Below, one piece after another: positions 7,401 through 15,708 of a stretch of DNA of 64,000 nt. Each line of letters begins with the position of its first letter. The stretch's first letter is position 1. Under the pieces are notes generated by a model. That model was not told the DNA's origin. It worked only from the letters and a program-made list of their open reading frames with translations, and ran no database searches. The position numbers were made by a program, and so were the translations under genes. Origin of the DNA: Cupriavidus campinensis (GTDB lineage: Bacteria; Pseudomonadota; Gammaproteobacteria; Burkholderiales; Burkholderiaceae); assembly GCF_905397395.1 (NCBI RefSeq), contig NZ_CAJPVH010000005.1, positions 62,001-126,000 on the forward strand, given 5' to 3'.

Positions 7401-8381
7401 TCAACGGAACGCCGCACGAACCTCGTCGACCGTCTCGTGCGGACGCTGCAGGTGCGGGTAATGGCCCGTGGCGGGCAGCAGGCGCAACGGCGCTCCGGTC
7501 CTGCGCGCGAACTCGGCGCCCATTTCCTTGCTGATGTAGATGTCCTGTTCGCCCCACACAACACGTACCGGGGTCTTCAGGCTCGGCAGCAGCGCCTCGA
7601 ACGCATTCTGGTCCCGCGTGAAGTGCGCGTAGTAGTGCGCGAACGCGTCGGCCGACGTCAACGCCCCGTTCTGCCAGCCGCGTGCAAGATCGGTCCGGTA
7701 CTCCGCATCCAGCGCATAGCGCGCGCCCTCCGGCAATCCACGTGTGAACGCGTTCTGCAGAATCTCGTCGCGCGAGGCATTGAAGGCACCACGCACGGCT
7801 TCGGCCGATGCGGGTTCCTTTAACGCCTGCAGGCGTTCCTGCATGTATTGCGGCCGGTTGAACGGTGCGAAGTCTCCGACGATGATGGTCCGGGCGATAC
7901 CTGGCCGGTCGATGGCCGCCAGCAACGCCGGCAAGGCCGCGATGTCGGTGGCATAGATCACCAGGTTGCTGCTGTCGAGGCCTGCTGTGTCGATGTAGCG
8001 CGTCAGTACCGTGGCGTAGTCGCGCGGCGCATAGGCAAAGCGCTCGACAGGCGGACGTGAAGAACCGCCATAGCCCGGCCAGTCGAACGCATGGACTTCG
8101 TATTCCTGGCCGAGCGTCCTGGAAATCTCTTTCCAGGCGAGCATGGTTTCGGGAAAGCCATGCAGGAACAGCACGGTACCTCGCGGCGCCGCCGGCCGGA
8201 CCACCATCCGCCGCAAATGCAACCCGGCATCGACATCCACATGACTCACTTCTGCAATGGGCTCGCCGGTCGCTGCGCCTGCGGCGCCTGCGGCTCCTGC
8301 GCCGCCCAAGAGCGCCGTGGAGACACTGACGGCAGTGGCCACCGACAGCGCCGAACGACGGGTTGCTGATTTCGCTTTCAT
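7401..8381 (-). CDS. Exported alpha/beta hydrolase, epoxide-hydrolase/dehalogenase-like
   Basis: 326 residues. An N-terminal export signal with a twin arginine (SATRRSALSV) and an Ala/Gly-rich hydrophobic stretch runs to about residue 38. The fold shows the oxyanion motif HGFPE (74-78), a nucleophile elbow VIYATDIAAL with Asp146 in place of serine, an acid in VWGEQD, and the catalytic histidine in ATGHYPHL. HG-x-P plus an aspartate nucleophile is the pattern of epoxide hydrolases and haloalkane dehalogenases. I chose MKAKSATRR because a GGAAACGAG site precedes it; an upstream in-frame start would disrupt the signal. It is 80 bp upstream of ohr on the same strand. Confidence 0.85.
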   Translation of the reverse strand: MKAKSATRRSALSVATAVSVSTALLGGAGAAGAAGAATGEPIAEVSHVDVDAGLHLRRMVVRPAAPRGTVLFLHGFPETMLAWKEISRTLGQEYEVHAFDWPGYGGSSRPPVERFAYAPRDYATVLTRYIDTAGLDSSNLVIYATDIAALPALLAAIDRPGIARTIIVGDFAPFNRPQYMQERLQALKEPASAEAVRGAFNASRDEILQNAFTRGLPEGARYALDAEYRTDLARGWQNGALTSADAFAHYYAHFTRDQNAFEALLPSLKTPVRVVWGEQDIYISKEMGAEFARRTGAPLRLLPATGHYPHLQRPHETVDEVRAAFR

Positions 8382-8600
8382 CTCGTTTCCTCCTGCGCCG
8401 GCCGGGCCGCGCAATCTGTTGCATATGCAGCATTAGAGTGATGGGATGTATCGAGTCTGTTGTCGTGAGACGGTCAGACGGTATGGCTGTGTATCCCTCT
8501 GCCCTGCAGATACATGCGCGTACAAAAAGGCCGCCCGCCTACTATTCCGTCAAGGCATCATCGGCGCCCTCGGGTTGTTCCCAAATCTTAGGAGTCACAC
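8382..8600. other. Divergent intergenic region, no gene seen
   Basis: A 219-bp region between the exported hydrolase and the DUF6130-like gene. I see no coding frame or clear operator; it must hold both promoters. Confidence 0.4.
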
Positions 8601-9077
8601 ATGAGAGCTCTTACCCACGTATTCGCCGCCGCAGCGCTCGCGGCAGTGCAGATGACGGCCGCCGCACAAACGGCTCCGGACACGAGCCGTCCACCGGCCG
8701 TCCTGCCGCTCGAAGCGGAGCCGGCGCCCCGGGTTGTGGCCTACCCGGCATTGCCGGAGCCGCTCGCGCGGGGCGTCGTGATCGTCCAGTTCCGCACCGA
8801 GAACTTCCGGGTGATCCCGGTGTTCGGCAAAGCGGCCACCCAGGTTTCGCCACGGGTCGGCCATCTGCATGTGACCGTTGACGATGGCCCGGCCACCTGG
8901 GCGCACACCAGCGAGGACCCCATCATCGTGGTGGGGCTGCCGCCGGGGCCGCACAGGGTGCGGCTCGAACTGGCGGATCCCACGCACAGGATCCTGGCGA
9001 CGGAAGTGGTGACCGTGACGGTCCCCGATACGCGGTCTTCGGCCGCCACGGCCGCGCCGCCAGCACATCGGCACTGA
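8601..9077 (+). CDS. Secreted DUF6130-like protein
   Basis: 158 residues starting behind an AGGAGTCAC ribosome site. A signal peptide ends at TAAAQ. The rest is a beta-rich domain with HLHVTVDDGPATWAHTSEDP and a PPGPHRVRLELAD segment, the pattern I associate with DUF6130. Those proteins are periplasmic and of unknown role. It is followed 100 bp downstream by a MarR regulator. Low-complexity Thr/Ala tail ends in PAHRH. No catalytic motif is seen. Confidence 0.75.
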   Translation: MRALTHVFAAAALAAVQMTAAAQTAPDTSRPPAVLPLEAEPAPRVVAYPALPEPLARGVVIVQFRTENFRVIPVFGKAATQVSPRVGHLHVTVDDGPATWAHTSEDPIIVVGLPPGPHRVRLELADPTHRILATEVVTVTVPDTRSSAATAAPPAHRH

Positions 9078-9177
9078 GTGCGGTACGCTGGCGGACCTTC
9101 ATCGCTTCCCGTGAGACATTCGACCCGCTAAGCGTTCCGCGGCCGGTAACCCGGGCGCCGAAATTTTCCAGCACTGC

Positions 9178-9582
9178 GTGATGACCCGTGCCCGGCAGAT
9201 CTCGCGCGTCCTGACCGCTGCCTACGATCAGGCGTTGCGCCCGTTCGGCATCAACGCCACGCAGTTCACGCTGCTGGTGCTCGTGCATGAACTCGGCCCG
9301 ATCAGCCGCGCCGATCTCGGACGGCGCAATCATCACGACCGTTCCACACTGACGCGCAACCTGCAGCCGCTACTCGCGGAAGGGTGGATTGCGGAGGACG
9401 TGGCGGAGGCCGCCGATGGCCGATCGCGGCCGCTCTCCGTGACCCGCGCCGGCAAATCGATGCTGAAGGAGGCCGCGCCCGCGTGGGCGCAGGCGCAAGC
9501 GGCCGCCACGGCCATGATGGGAGACGACGGCGTGGCGGCCATCATGGGCATTGCGGCGAAGCTGCCGAAGCGGGGGGCGTAG
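9178..9582 (+). CDS. MarR-family transcriptional regulator
   Basis: 134 residues if translation starts at GTG 9178 or ATG 9181. The winged helix is clear: FGINATQFTLLVLVHELGPISRADLGRR, HDRSTLTRNLQPLLAEGWI and a DGRSRPLSVTRAG wing. The frame stays open upstream to 9115 and reads EIFQHC before VMTRARQIS, resembling the usual MarR N-terminal helix, but it offers no ATG, GTG or TTG, so either the helix is short or a rare start is used. It lies between the DUF6130-like gene and the SRAP gene; its target is unknown. Confidence 0.8.
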   Translation: MMTRARQISRVLTAAYDQALRPFGINATQFTLLVLVHELGPISRADLGRRNHHDRSTLTRNLQPLLAEGWIAEDVAEAADGRSRPLSVTRAGKSMLKEAAPAWAQAQAAATAMMGDDGVAAIMGIAAKLPKRGA

Positions 9583-9637
9583 GACTGCGGCGGCTGCCAG
9601 CATGTCCGCACGCCTCTCCCCCTCCCAGGAGCGATCG

Positions 9638-10348
9638 ATGTGCGTCAACTACGCCCCCATCCAGCGGCAAGTCCTGCGTGACATCTTCGGTGTCGAGCCG
9701 CCGGCCCGGCTGTGGGCGGACGAGGCGTGGCCGGACACCCTCGCACCCATCGTCACCGGCTCCGATGCCGGGCGCGCCTGTGCGCTGGCCTCGTTCAGCA
9801 TGGTGCCGAAGCGCCGGATTCCGGCCGGCACCCGCTATTTCCCGACTGCGAATGCGCGTACGGAGACCGTGGGCACGCTCAAGTCCTTCGCCAGATTCTG
9901 GAAGGCCGGCCAGCTGGCCCTGATTCCGGCCAGCGCGTTCTACGAATACGCCTATCCCGAGGCCGGCACGCCCGAGCGGCCCGGCAAGCCCGTGCGCTGG
10001 AAGCTCTGGCTGCCGGATGCACCGGGCTTCGGCATCGCCGGCCTCTGGCGCGCGTGGCCGGACGACACGCTGTCTTTCACCATGCTCACCGTCAATGCCG
10101 ATGCCCATCCGCTGCTGTCGCGCATGCACCGGCCCGGCACCGAGAAGCGTTCGGTGGTGATCGTGCCCGAAGCCGATTGGGATGACTGGCTGCGCTGCCG
10201 CGATCCGGAAGTCGCCCGGACGTTCCTGCGGCTCTATCCGGCCGAGCGCATGGCCGGAGCGCCGGCGCCGATGCCACCAGCGGCTGGGAAAGCGGCACCC
10301 GAATCGGCTCCCGAACCGCCCGCGCCCGAGTCCGGATCGTTGTTCTGA
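9638..10348 (+). CDS. SRAP-domain protein (YedK/HMCES family)
   Basis: 236 residues starting at MCVNYAP, behind AGGAGCG. In this family the initiator methionine is removed and Cys2 forms a covalent thiazolidine with abasic sites in single-stranded DNA, protecting forks. The other conserved residues are present: the Asn in PTANARTET, the Glu in PASAFYEY and the His in LSRMHRPG. So the protein should act in abasic-site tolerance in the cytosol. The C-terminal 30 residues are a Pro/Ala-rich tail without known function. Confidence 0.93.
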   Translation: MCVNYAPIQRQVLRDIFGVEPPARLWADEAWPDTLAPIVTGSDAGRACALASFSMVPKRRIPAGTRYFPTANARTETVGTLKSFARFWKAGQLALIPASAFYEYAYPEAGTPERPGKPVRWKLWLPDAPGFGIAGLWRAWPDDTLSFTMLTVNADAHPLLSRMHRPGTEKRSVVIVPEADWDDWLRCRDPEVARTFLRLYPAERMAGAPAPMPPAAGKAAPESAPEPPAPESGSLF

Positions 10349-10484
10349 CTCAGGCGCCCGGGCGCGGCGCAGCCCCCAATTGGGTGACCGGAACGCCCCT
10401 CCGACAGAGGGTGTCGGGCGCAGCCCTTGTTCCCCATACTGCCCTGCACCGGCCACAAGAGCCGTTCCTATAAGGGGTCAGACC

Positions 10485-10646
10485 ATGTATGTCGCCGTCT
10501 CTTTCGTCGGGTACGTTCTCGCTTTCCTCATCGCCCTCATCGTCGCCGCGCGCTGGATCTCGCGTCATCATCCCGGCCTGCGCGATGCCGACGCCGACCG
10601 CCTCGCCCGCGCGGAGCCGCCCACCCGGCCGCTCATGCCAGACTGA
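10485..10646 (+). CDS. Small single-helix membrane protein
   Basis: 53 residues starting at ATG 10485 with an AAGGGG site 9 bp upstream. Residues 1-22 form one transmembrane helix (YVAVSFVGYVLAFLIALIVA), followed by a basic stretch RWISRHHPG and a short polar tail. No family is recognised. Ribosome site, membrane segment and clean boundaries support a real gene; function is unknown. Confidence 0.6.
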   Translation: MYVAVSFVGYVLAFLIALIVAARWISRHHPGLRDADADRLARAEPPTRPLMPD

Positions 10647-10763
10647 ATCCGCCGCCCTCCGGAACTTCCCCGCGCCGCCGAGAACCTATCGCCGGGCGGC
10701 CTTCTGCTGCACAATGCCCCGTTAGTCGCCACTTGCGCGGCAGCAGAAGAAAAAGGAACCAGG

Positions 10764-11843
10764 ATGGCTACATCGAACAAACTGCCCGCATGGACCATCT
10801 GGTCGCCGCTGGCCGCGTGGGCCGCGTTTGGCCTCGGGCTGATGCTGCCGGGCCAGGGCTGGCTTGTTGCGATCATGGCTGCCGCGCTGGCCGGCGCGGT
10901 GTTTTCCGCGGTGCACCATGCCGAGGTGGTGGCCCACAAGGTGGGCGAGCCGTTCGGCACGCTGGTGCTGGCGATTGCGGTGACGGTGATCGAGGTGGCG
11001 CTGATCGTCTCGGTCATGCTGTCCGCCGGGCCGGAGAAGGCCGGACTGGCCCGAGACACCGTGTTCGCCGCCGTGATGATCATCTGCAACGGCATCGTCG
11101 GCATGTGCCTGTTCGTGGGCGGCCTGCACCACCGGGAGCAGGAATTCCAGGCGCCCGGCGCCAAGGCCGCGATGGCCGTGCTGGTGGCGCTGCTGGTGCG
11201 GACCATGGTGCTGCCCAATTTCACGAGCTCCACGCCGGGGCCGATGTTGACCTCGTCGCAACTGGCGTTCTCGGGGCTGATGTCGCTCGTGCTGTACGGC
11301 AGCTTCGTGTTCGTGCAGACGGTGCGGCATCGCGACTACTTCCTGGTGGAGAGCAGCGACGAAAACGTGCACGCGGAACCGCCGCCGGGGCGCGTGGCCG
11401 CGGCCAGTGGCGTGCTGCTGGTGGTGTGCCTGGTGGCCGTGGTGGGGCTGGCGAAGATGCTGTCGCCGTCCGTGGAGGCGGCGGTGGCCGCCGCGGGCCT
11501 GCCGCCCGCCGTGGTGGGCGTGGTGATCGCGGCGCTGGTGCTGCTGCCCGAGGGGCTCGCCGCGCTGCGCGCCGCGCGGCTGGACCGCCTCCAGACCAGC
11601 ATGAACCTGGCGCTGGGTTCGGCGCTGGCCAGTATCGGCCTGACCATTCCCACCGTGGCGGTGGTCTTCATCGGCCTGGGCCGCCCGCTCGAACTGGGGC
11701 TGGGCCCCAAGGAGATGGTGCTGCTGTTCCTGACGATGATCGTCGCATCGCTGACGCTCGGCTCGGGCCGCACCACGATCCTGCAGGGCGTGGTGCACCT
11801 TGTGATCTTCGCCGCCTACCTGTTCCTCACCATCGTGCCCTGA
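10764..11843 (+). CDS. chaA: Ca2+/H+ (cation/proton) antiporter, ChaA type
   Basis: 359 residues with about ten to eleven transmembrane helices. The first signature helix has HKVGEPFGTLVLAIAVTVIE and the second repeat has VLLPEGLAALRAARLDRLQT followed by LALGSALASIGLTIP; these are the inverted alpha-repeats of the Ca2+/cation antiporter superfamily, with the ion-coordinating glutamates in GEPFG and LPEG. It exchanges cytosolic Ca2+ (or Na+/K+ in E. coli ChaA) for external protons. It stands alone, with AAAAGGAACC as ribosome site. Confidence 0.9.
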   Translation: MATSNKLPAWTIWSPLAAWAAFGLGLMLPGQGWLVAIMAAALAGAVFSAVHHAEVVAHKVGEPFGTLVLAIAVTVIEVALIVSVMLSAGPEKAGLARDTVFAAVMIICNGIVGMCLFVGGLHHREQEFQAPGAKAAMAVLVALLVRTMVLPNFTSSTPGPMLTSSQLAFSGLMSLVLYGSFVFVQTVRHRDYFLVESSDENVHAEPPPGRVAAASGVLLVVCLVAVVGLAKMLSPSVEAAVAAAGLPPAVVGVVIAALVLLPEGLAALRAARLDRLQTSMNLALGSALASIGLTIPTVAVVFIGLGRPLELGLGPKEMVLLFLTMIVASLTLGSGRTTILQGVVHLVIFAAYLFLTIVP

Positions 11844-11862
11844 CGGGCGCGCGCCGCAGCCC

Positions 11863-12837
11863 TCAATCGGCGCGAATGCCCTTTTCCTTGATCAGGGCAC
11901 CCCACTTGGTGGTTTCCTTCGCCAGGTGGTCGCGCAGCGCCGCCGGCGTGCTGCCGATGGGCTCCGCGCCGATGCCCGCCAGCCGCTGCTGCACGGCGGG
12001 CTTCTTCAGTGCCTCCAGCATGGCCTTGTTCAGCGCGTCGATGACCGGCTGGGGCGTCCTGGCCGGCACGAAGGCAGCGAACCACGGCGACAGCTCGTAG
12101 CCCGGCAGCCCCGCCTCGGCCAGCGTCGGCACGTTGGGCAGCGCCGAGGAACGCCTGGCGGTGGTCACGGCGATGGGCGTCAGCTTGCCGCTGTCGATCT
12201 GAGGCTTGGCCGAAGTGATGCTGTCGAACATGTAATCCACCTGCCCGCCGAGCAGGTCGGTCATGGCCGGGCCCGATCCCTTGTACGGGATATGGAGCAG
12301 GTCCACCTGCGCCATCGACGTGAACAGTTCCCCCGCCAGATGGATCGATGTGCCATTGCCAGCCGACGCGTAGGTGTACTTGCCCGGCCGCGCCTTGGCG
12401 CTGGCGATCACCTCCGCCACGGTCCTGGCCGGCGTCTTCGCCTTGTTGGCAACCAGCACGTTCGGCACCACGGCCAGCAGCGAGACCGGCGCGAAATCCT
12501 TGATCGGGTCGTAGCCAAGCTTGCCGTACAGCGCCGGATTGACCGCCATGCCGTTGGCCACGATCAACAGCGTGTAGCCGTCGGCCGGCGCACGTGCCAC
12601 CAGTTCCGCGCCGATATTGCCGCCCGCGCCGGGGCGGTTTTCCACCACCACGGCCTGGCCGAGCGTCTTCGACATATCCTCGCCCAGCGTGCGGGCGATG
12701 TTGTCCATCGCGCCGCCGGCCGGGAACGGCACGATCCAGCGGATGGGATGGTCGGGATAGGCGGCGTGGGCGGTGCCCGCCGCCAGGGCGGCGGCGGCCA
12801 GCAGGGCCGACAGCAATGACCGGTTCAGGGATTTCAT
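11863..12837 (-). CDS. Bug-family (TctC-like) solute-binding protein
   Basis: 324 residues. Signal peptide ends at GTAHA-AYPDHPIRW. Family motifs are IRWIVPFPAGGAMDN, VVENRPGAGGN, DGYTLLIVANG, and YGYDPIKDFAPVS-like and HIPYKGSGPAMTDLLGG segments. I chose ATG 12837 because AAGGA lies 9 bp upstream, while the in-frame ATG at 12846 has no spacing to a ribosome site. It is 43 bp downstream of the muconate cycloisomerase-like gene, so it is probably co-expressed and may bind an aromatic acid or muconate-like compound (inference). No TctA/TctB partners are visible. Confidence 0.92.
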   Translation of the reverse strand: MKSLNRSLLSALLAAAALAAGTAHAAYPDHPIRWIVPFPAGGAMDNIARTLGEDMSKTLGQAVVVENRPGAGGNIGAELVARAPADGYTLLIVANGMAVNPALYGKLGYDPIKDFAPVSLLAVVPNVLVANKAKTPARTVAEVIASAKARPGKYTYASAGNGTSIHLAGELFTSMAQVDLLHIPYKGSGPAMTDLLGGQVDYMFDSITSAKPQIDSGKLTPIAVTTARRSSALPNVPTLAEAGLPGYELSPWFAAFVPARTPQPVIDALNKAMLEALKKPAVQQRLAGIGAEPIGSTPAALRDHLAKETTKWGALIKEKGIRAD

Positions 12838-12880
12838 AGTCTCCATTCCTTCTTGTATATGTCGATGATGCGGGCGCCGC

Positions 12881-14002
12881 TCAGGCAACCCGGCGATAGT
12901 GCGCGAGCTTGTCCTCATCCAGCGCCAGCCCCAGGCCCGGGCCGGTGGGCAGGTGCAGCGCGAAGTCGCGGTAGGTGGGCCGCTCGGCCACGATGTCGTC
13001 CTTGAGCAGCAGCGGGCCGAACAGCTCGGTGCCCCAGGCCAGCTGCGGCAGCGTGCAGAAGCCATGCGCGGCGGCGATGGTGCCGACGCTGCCTTCCAGC
13101 ATCGTGCCGCCATAGAGCGCGATGCCGGCCGCGTCGCCCACGGCCGCCGTGCGCAGCATGCCGAAGATGCCGCCGGACTTGGCGATCTTGAGCGCGAACA
13201 CGTCGGCGGCGCCCAGCCGTGCCAGTTCCATCGCGTCTTCCGGGCCGGTCACGGCTTCGTCGGCCATGATCGGCACCACGAAGCGGGCCGCCAGCCGCGC
13301 CAGCGCCGTGCGGTGCTCGCGCGGGGTGGGCTGCTCGATCAGGTCGATGCCGGCCGCCTCCAGCATGGCGATGCCGGTGGCCGCGTCGGCCTCGTTCCAC
13401 GCCTGATTCACGTCGACGGTCACGCGGGCGCGGTCGCCCAGCGCGCGCTTGATGGCGGAGACGTGCGCCACGTCGTCACGCACCGCGCGGCGGCCGATCT
13501 TGAGCTTGAACGTGTTGTGGCGGCGCTCGGCCAGCAGGCGCTCGGCTTCCTCGATGTCGCGGGCGGTGTCGCCGCTGGCCAGGGTCCAGAGCACCGGCAG
13601 CGTGTCGCGCACGGCACCCCCGAGCAGCGTGGCCAGCGGCACGTTCAGGCGCTTGCCCTGCCCGTCGAGCAGCGCGGTTTCCAGCGCGCTCTTGGCGAAG
13701 CGGTTGCCGCGCGCCACCTTGTTCAGCCGCGCCATCGCGCCGTGGACGTTGGTGGCGTCCTGGCCGATCAGCGCCGGGCCCAGGTAGGTGTCGATGGTCA
13801 GCTTGATGCCTTCGGGGCTTTCTTCCCCATAGGACAGCCCGCCAATGGTAGTGGCCTCGCCGATGCCCTCCACGCCGTCGCTGCAGCGCAGCCGCACGAT
13901 CACCAGCGTCTGCTGCTGCATGGTCGCCATGGCCAGTTGGTGGGCCCGGATGGTCGGGAGATCGACCAGGATGGCCTCGATGCCGGTAATCGTCGTAGTC
14001 AT
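12881..14002 (-). CDS. Muconate cycloisomerase-like enzyme (enolase superfamily)
   Basis: 373 residues, full length for muconate lactonising enzymes. Catalytic Lys166/Lys168 (FKLKIG), metal ligands Asp197, Glu223 and Asp248, and the second-face Lys272 (ALKIAKSGG) are all in place. The N-terminal capping domain reads IRAHQLAMATM and GIGEATTIGGLSYGEES, close to CatB-type enzymes. It would lactonise cis,cis-muconate in the catechol ortho-cleavage branch, or a substituted analogue. No catA or catC is in the window; the partner genes are a Bug protein and a divergent CatR-like LysR regulator, so the true substrate could differ from that of CatB. Confidence 0.87.
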   Translation of the reverse strand: MTTTITGIEAILVDLPTIRAHQLAMATMQQQTLVIVRLRCSDGVEGIGEATTIGGLSYGEESPEGIKLTIDTYLGPALIGQDATNVHGAMARLNKVARGNRFAKSALETALLDGQGKRLNVPLATLLGGAVRDTLPVLWTLASGDTARDIEEAERLLAERRHNTFKLKIGRRAVRDDVAHVSAIKRALGDRARVTVDVNQAWNEADAATGIAMLEAAGIDLIEQPTPREHRTALARLAARFVVPIMADEAVTGPEDAMELARLGAADVFALKIAKSGGIFGMLRTAAVGDAAGIALYGGTMLEGSVGTIAAAHGFCTLPQLAWGTELFGPLLLKDDIVAERPTYRDFALHLPTGPGLGLALDEDKLAHYRRVA

Positions 14003-14084
14003 ACTTTCTCGATGCTTGGTATCAGTTGCAATCGAGCATACGCCTTGACTTTACTGGCGTCCAAGACCGATGATGTCTCGATTG

Positions 14085-14099
14085 ATACCCTGTGGGTAT
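14085..14099. promoter_or_regulatory. CatR/BenM-type LysR operator
   Basis: ATACCC-TGT-GGGTAT (14085-14099) is a perfect dyad that also fits ATAC-N7-GTAT, the recognition site known for CatR, CatM and BenM. It lies 26 bp before the LysR start and 83 bp before the divergent cycloisomerase start, as expected for an autoregulating LysR protein. Confidence 0.75.
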
Positions 14100-14124
14100 G
14101 CATCGACCCTACCAAGGAGGCGCC

Positions 14125-15006
14125 ATGGAACTCCGGCACCTGCGCTATTTCCAGACCGTCGCGCAGGAACTCAATGTGACGCGGGCGGCATCCCTGCTGC
14201 ACATGGCCCAGCCGCCGCTGTCGCGCCAGATCCGCCAGTTCGAGGAGGAGGTGGGCGTGGCGCTGTTCGATCGCGTGGGCCGTGGCCTGAAGCTGACCGA
14301 GGCCGGCCGCTTCCTGCTCGAACAGTCGCTCCAGCTGACCCAGCGGCTGGAAGAAACACTGGAGGGTACGCGGCGCATCGGCCGTAACGAGAAGCGCTGG
14401 TTCGGCATCGGCTTCGTGCCTTCTGTGCTCTACGGCGTGCTGCCCGAGCTGATCCGCGTGCTGCGCGACGACGCCAGCCAGATCGAGGTGGGCCTGACCG
14501 AGATGATCACGGTGCAGCAGCTGGAGGCGCTCAAGTCTGGCCGCATCGACCTCGGCTTCGGCCGGCTGGCACTCAACGATCCGGCCATCGCGCAGCGCGT
14601 GGTCAGGGCGGAGGCGCTTGTGGCGGCGCTGCCCGCCAGCACCGCCGTGCCGGCCACGCCGCTGACGGCGGACGCGCTGGCCCGCCATCCGCTGATCCTC
14701 TACCCCGCCCGCCCCCGCCCCAGCTACGCGGACCACGTGCTGTCGCTGTTCCGCGCGCAGGGGCTGCAACCCCACGTCGTGCAGGAAGCCAACGAGTTGC
14801 AGACGGCGCTGGGGCTGGTGGCGGCGGGCATCGGCATCACGCTGGTGCCGTCGTCCGTGCAGCGGCTGCATCGGGACGATGTGCGCTACGTGCCGGTGGA
14901 CGCCGCCGGCTTCGTCTCGCCCGTGATCATGAGCTACCGCGCCGGCGACGTGTCGCCGTACCTGCTGCGGGCGGTGGAATGGGTGATGCGGCAGCGCGGG
15001 GAATGA
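14125..15006 (+). CDS. LysR-family regulator, CatR/BenM-like
   Basis: 293 residues. The N-terminal helix-turn-helix is MELRHLRYFQTVAQELNVTRAASLLHMAQPPLSRQIRQFEEEVG, characteristic of the CatR/CatM/BenM branch (PPLSRQI). The C-terminal effector domain is complete. ATG 14125 follows AAGGAGGCGCC; an upstream in-frame start at 14092 would overlap the operator. It is divergent from the muconate cycloisomerase-like gene and an ATAC-N7-GTAT site lies between them. It therefore probably activates the cycloisomerase and Bug genes in response to muconate or a related acid. Confidence 0.92.
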   Translation: MELRHLRYFQTVAQELNVTRAASLLHMAQPPLSRQIRQFEEEVGVALFDRVGRGLKLTEAGRFLLEQSLQLTQRLEETLEGTRRIGRNEKRWFGIGFVPSVLYGVLPELIRVLRDDASQIEVGLTEMITVQQLEALKSGRIDLGFGRLALNDPAIAQRVVRAEALVAALPASTAVPATPLTADALARHPLILYPARPRPSYADHVLSLFRAQGLQPHVVQEANELQTALGLVAAGIGITLVPSSVQRLHRDDVRYVPVDAAGFVSPVIMSYRAGDVSPYLLRAVEWVMRQRGE

Positions 15007-15040
15007 CCGGCGTTGCGCACGAGGCGCCGGGCTAGCTGCC

Positions 15041-15607
15041 CTACCCGGCGGCGTGCAGCCGCGCCAGCAGGCGGCGGCCGGCGTCGATCGATGCCACGTC
15101 CGGCACCATCTGGTAGCGCACGATCATCCCCTCGATGCAGACCATGGCTTCCTCCGCCACGGCCTCGGGGTCACGCAGCCTCAGCTCGCGGGCCACGTTC
15201 GCCACGAATTCGGCGAGCGATTTCTTGTGTTCCACCGCGTGCCCGGCCAGCCGGGGGTCATCCCCGGCGCCACCACCCGCCTCGGCCACCACGTTGATGA
15301 AGGCGCAGCCCCGGTAGTCGTCCGACTGGAACCACTCCGCCAGGGCATCGGCCAGCACATCGAGGTTCGGCCGTTCCTTCAGCCGGCGCCGCACGGCGGC
15401 CTCGAACCACGCCATCCAGTTGTCATGCCGGCGGGCCAGGAAGGCCGAGATCAGGTCGTTCTTCGAAGCAAAGTGCCGGTATAGCGACATTTTCGCCACG
15501 CCGGACTCGGCAATGATCTTGTCGATGCCGGTGGCGCGATAGCCGTCGCGGTAGAACAGCCGTGCGGCGGTGTCGAGAATGCGGTCGCGGGCGGAGGGAG
15601 TGGCCAT
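15041..15607 (-). CDS. TetR-family transcriptional regulator
   Basis: 188 residues. The N-terminal helix-turn-helix is typical: RDRILDTAARLFYRDGYRATGIDKIIAESGVAKMSLYRHFASKNDLI. The C-terminal ligand domain contains FQSDDYRGCAFINVVAEAGG, a pattern seen in TetR members close to YxaF/LmrA. The gene follows the MatC-type permease by 101 bp on the same strand, and a 14-bp palindrome beside a consensus -10 box lies in that gap, suggesting autorepression. Ligand unknown. Confidence 0.9.
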   Translation of the reverse strand: MATPSARDRILDTAARLFYRDGYRATGIDKIIAESGVAKMSLYRHFASKNDLISAFLARRHDNWMAWFEAAVRRRLKERPNLDVLADALAEWFQSDDYRGCAFINVVAEAGGGAGDDPRLAGHAVEHKKSLAEFVANVARELRLRDPEAVAEEAMVCIEGMIVRYQMVPDVASIDAGRRLLARLHAAG

Positions 15608-15652
15608 GGCGGTGCGGAGGTCAGGTGCGGAAGTCAGGTGCGGATGGCCACC

Positions 15653-15674
15653 ATTATAGAAGACAGACCTGTCT
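15653..15674 (-). promoter_or_regulatory. tetR promoter -10 with palindromic operator
   Basis: On the minus strand a perfect TATAAT (15653-15658) directly follows the palindrome AGACAG-AC-CTGTCT (15661-15674). The operator would sit between -35 and -10 of the TetR gene that starts at 15607, typical of autorepression. Confidence 0.65.
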
Positions 15675-15708
15675 ACAACCTGCCGATTACCCAAACCCCT
15701 GCCACCCC

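Noticed and set aside
14001-14022. Second CatR site at the cycloisomerase start
   Set aside because: ATAC and GTAT are 14 bp apart instead of 7, so it does not fit the CatR/BenM spacing.
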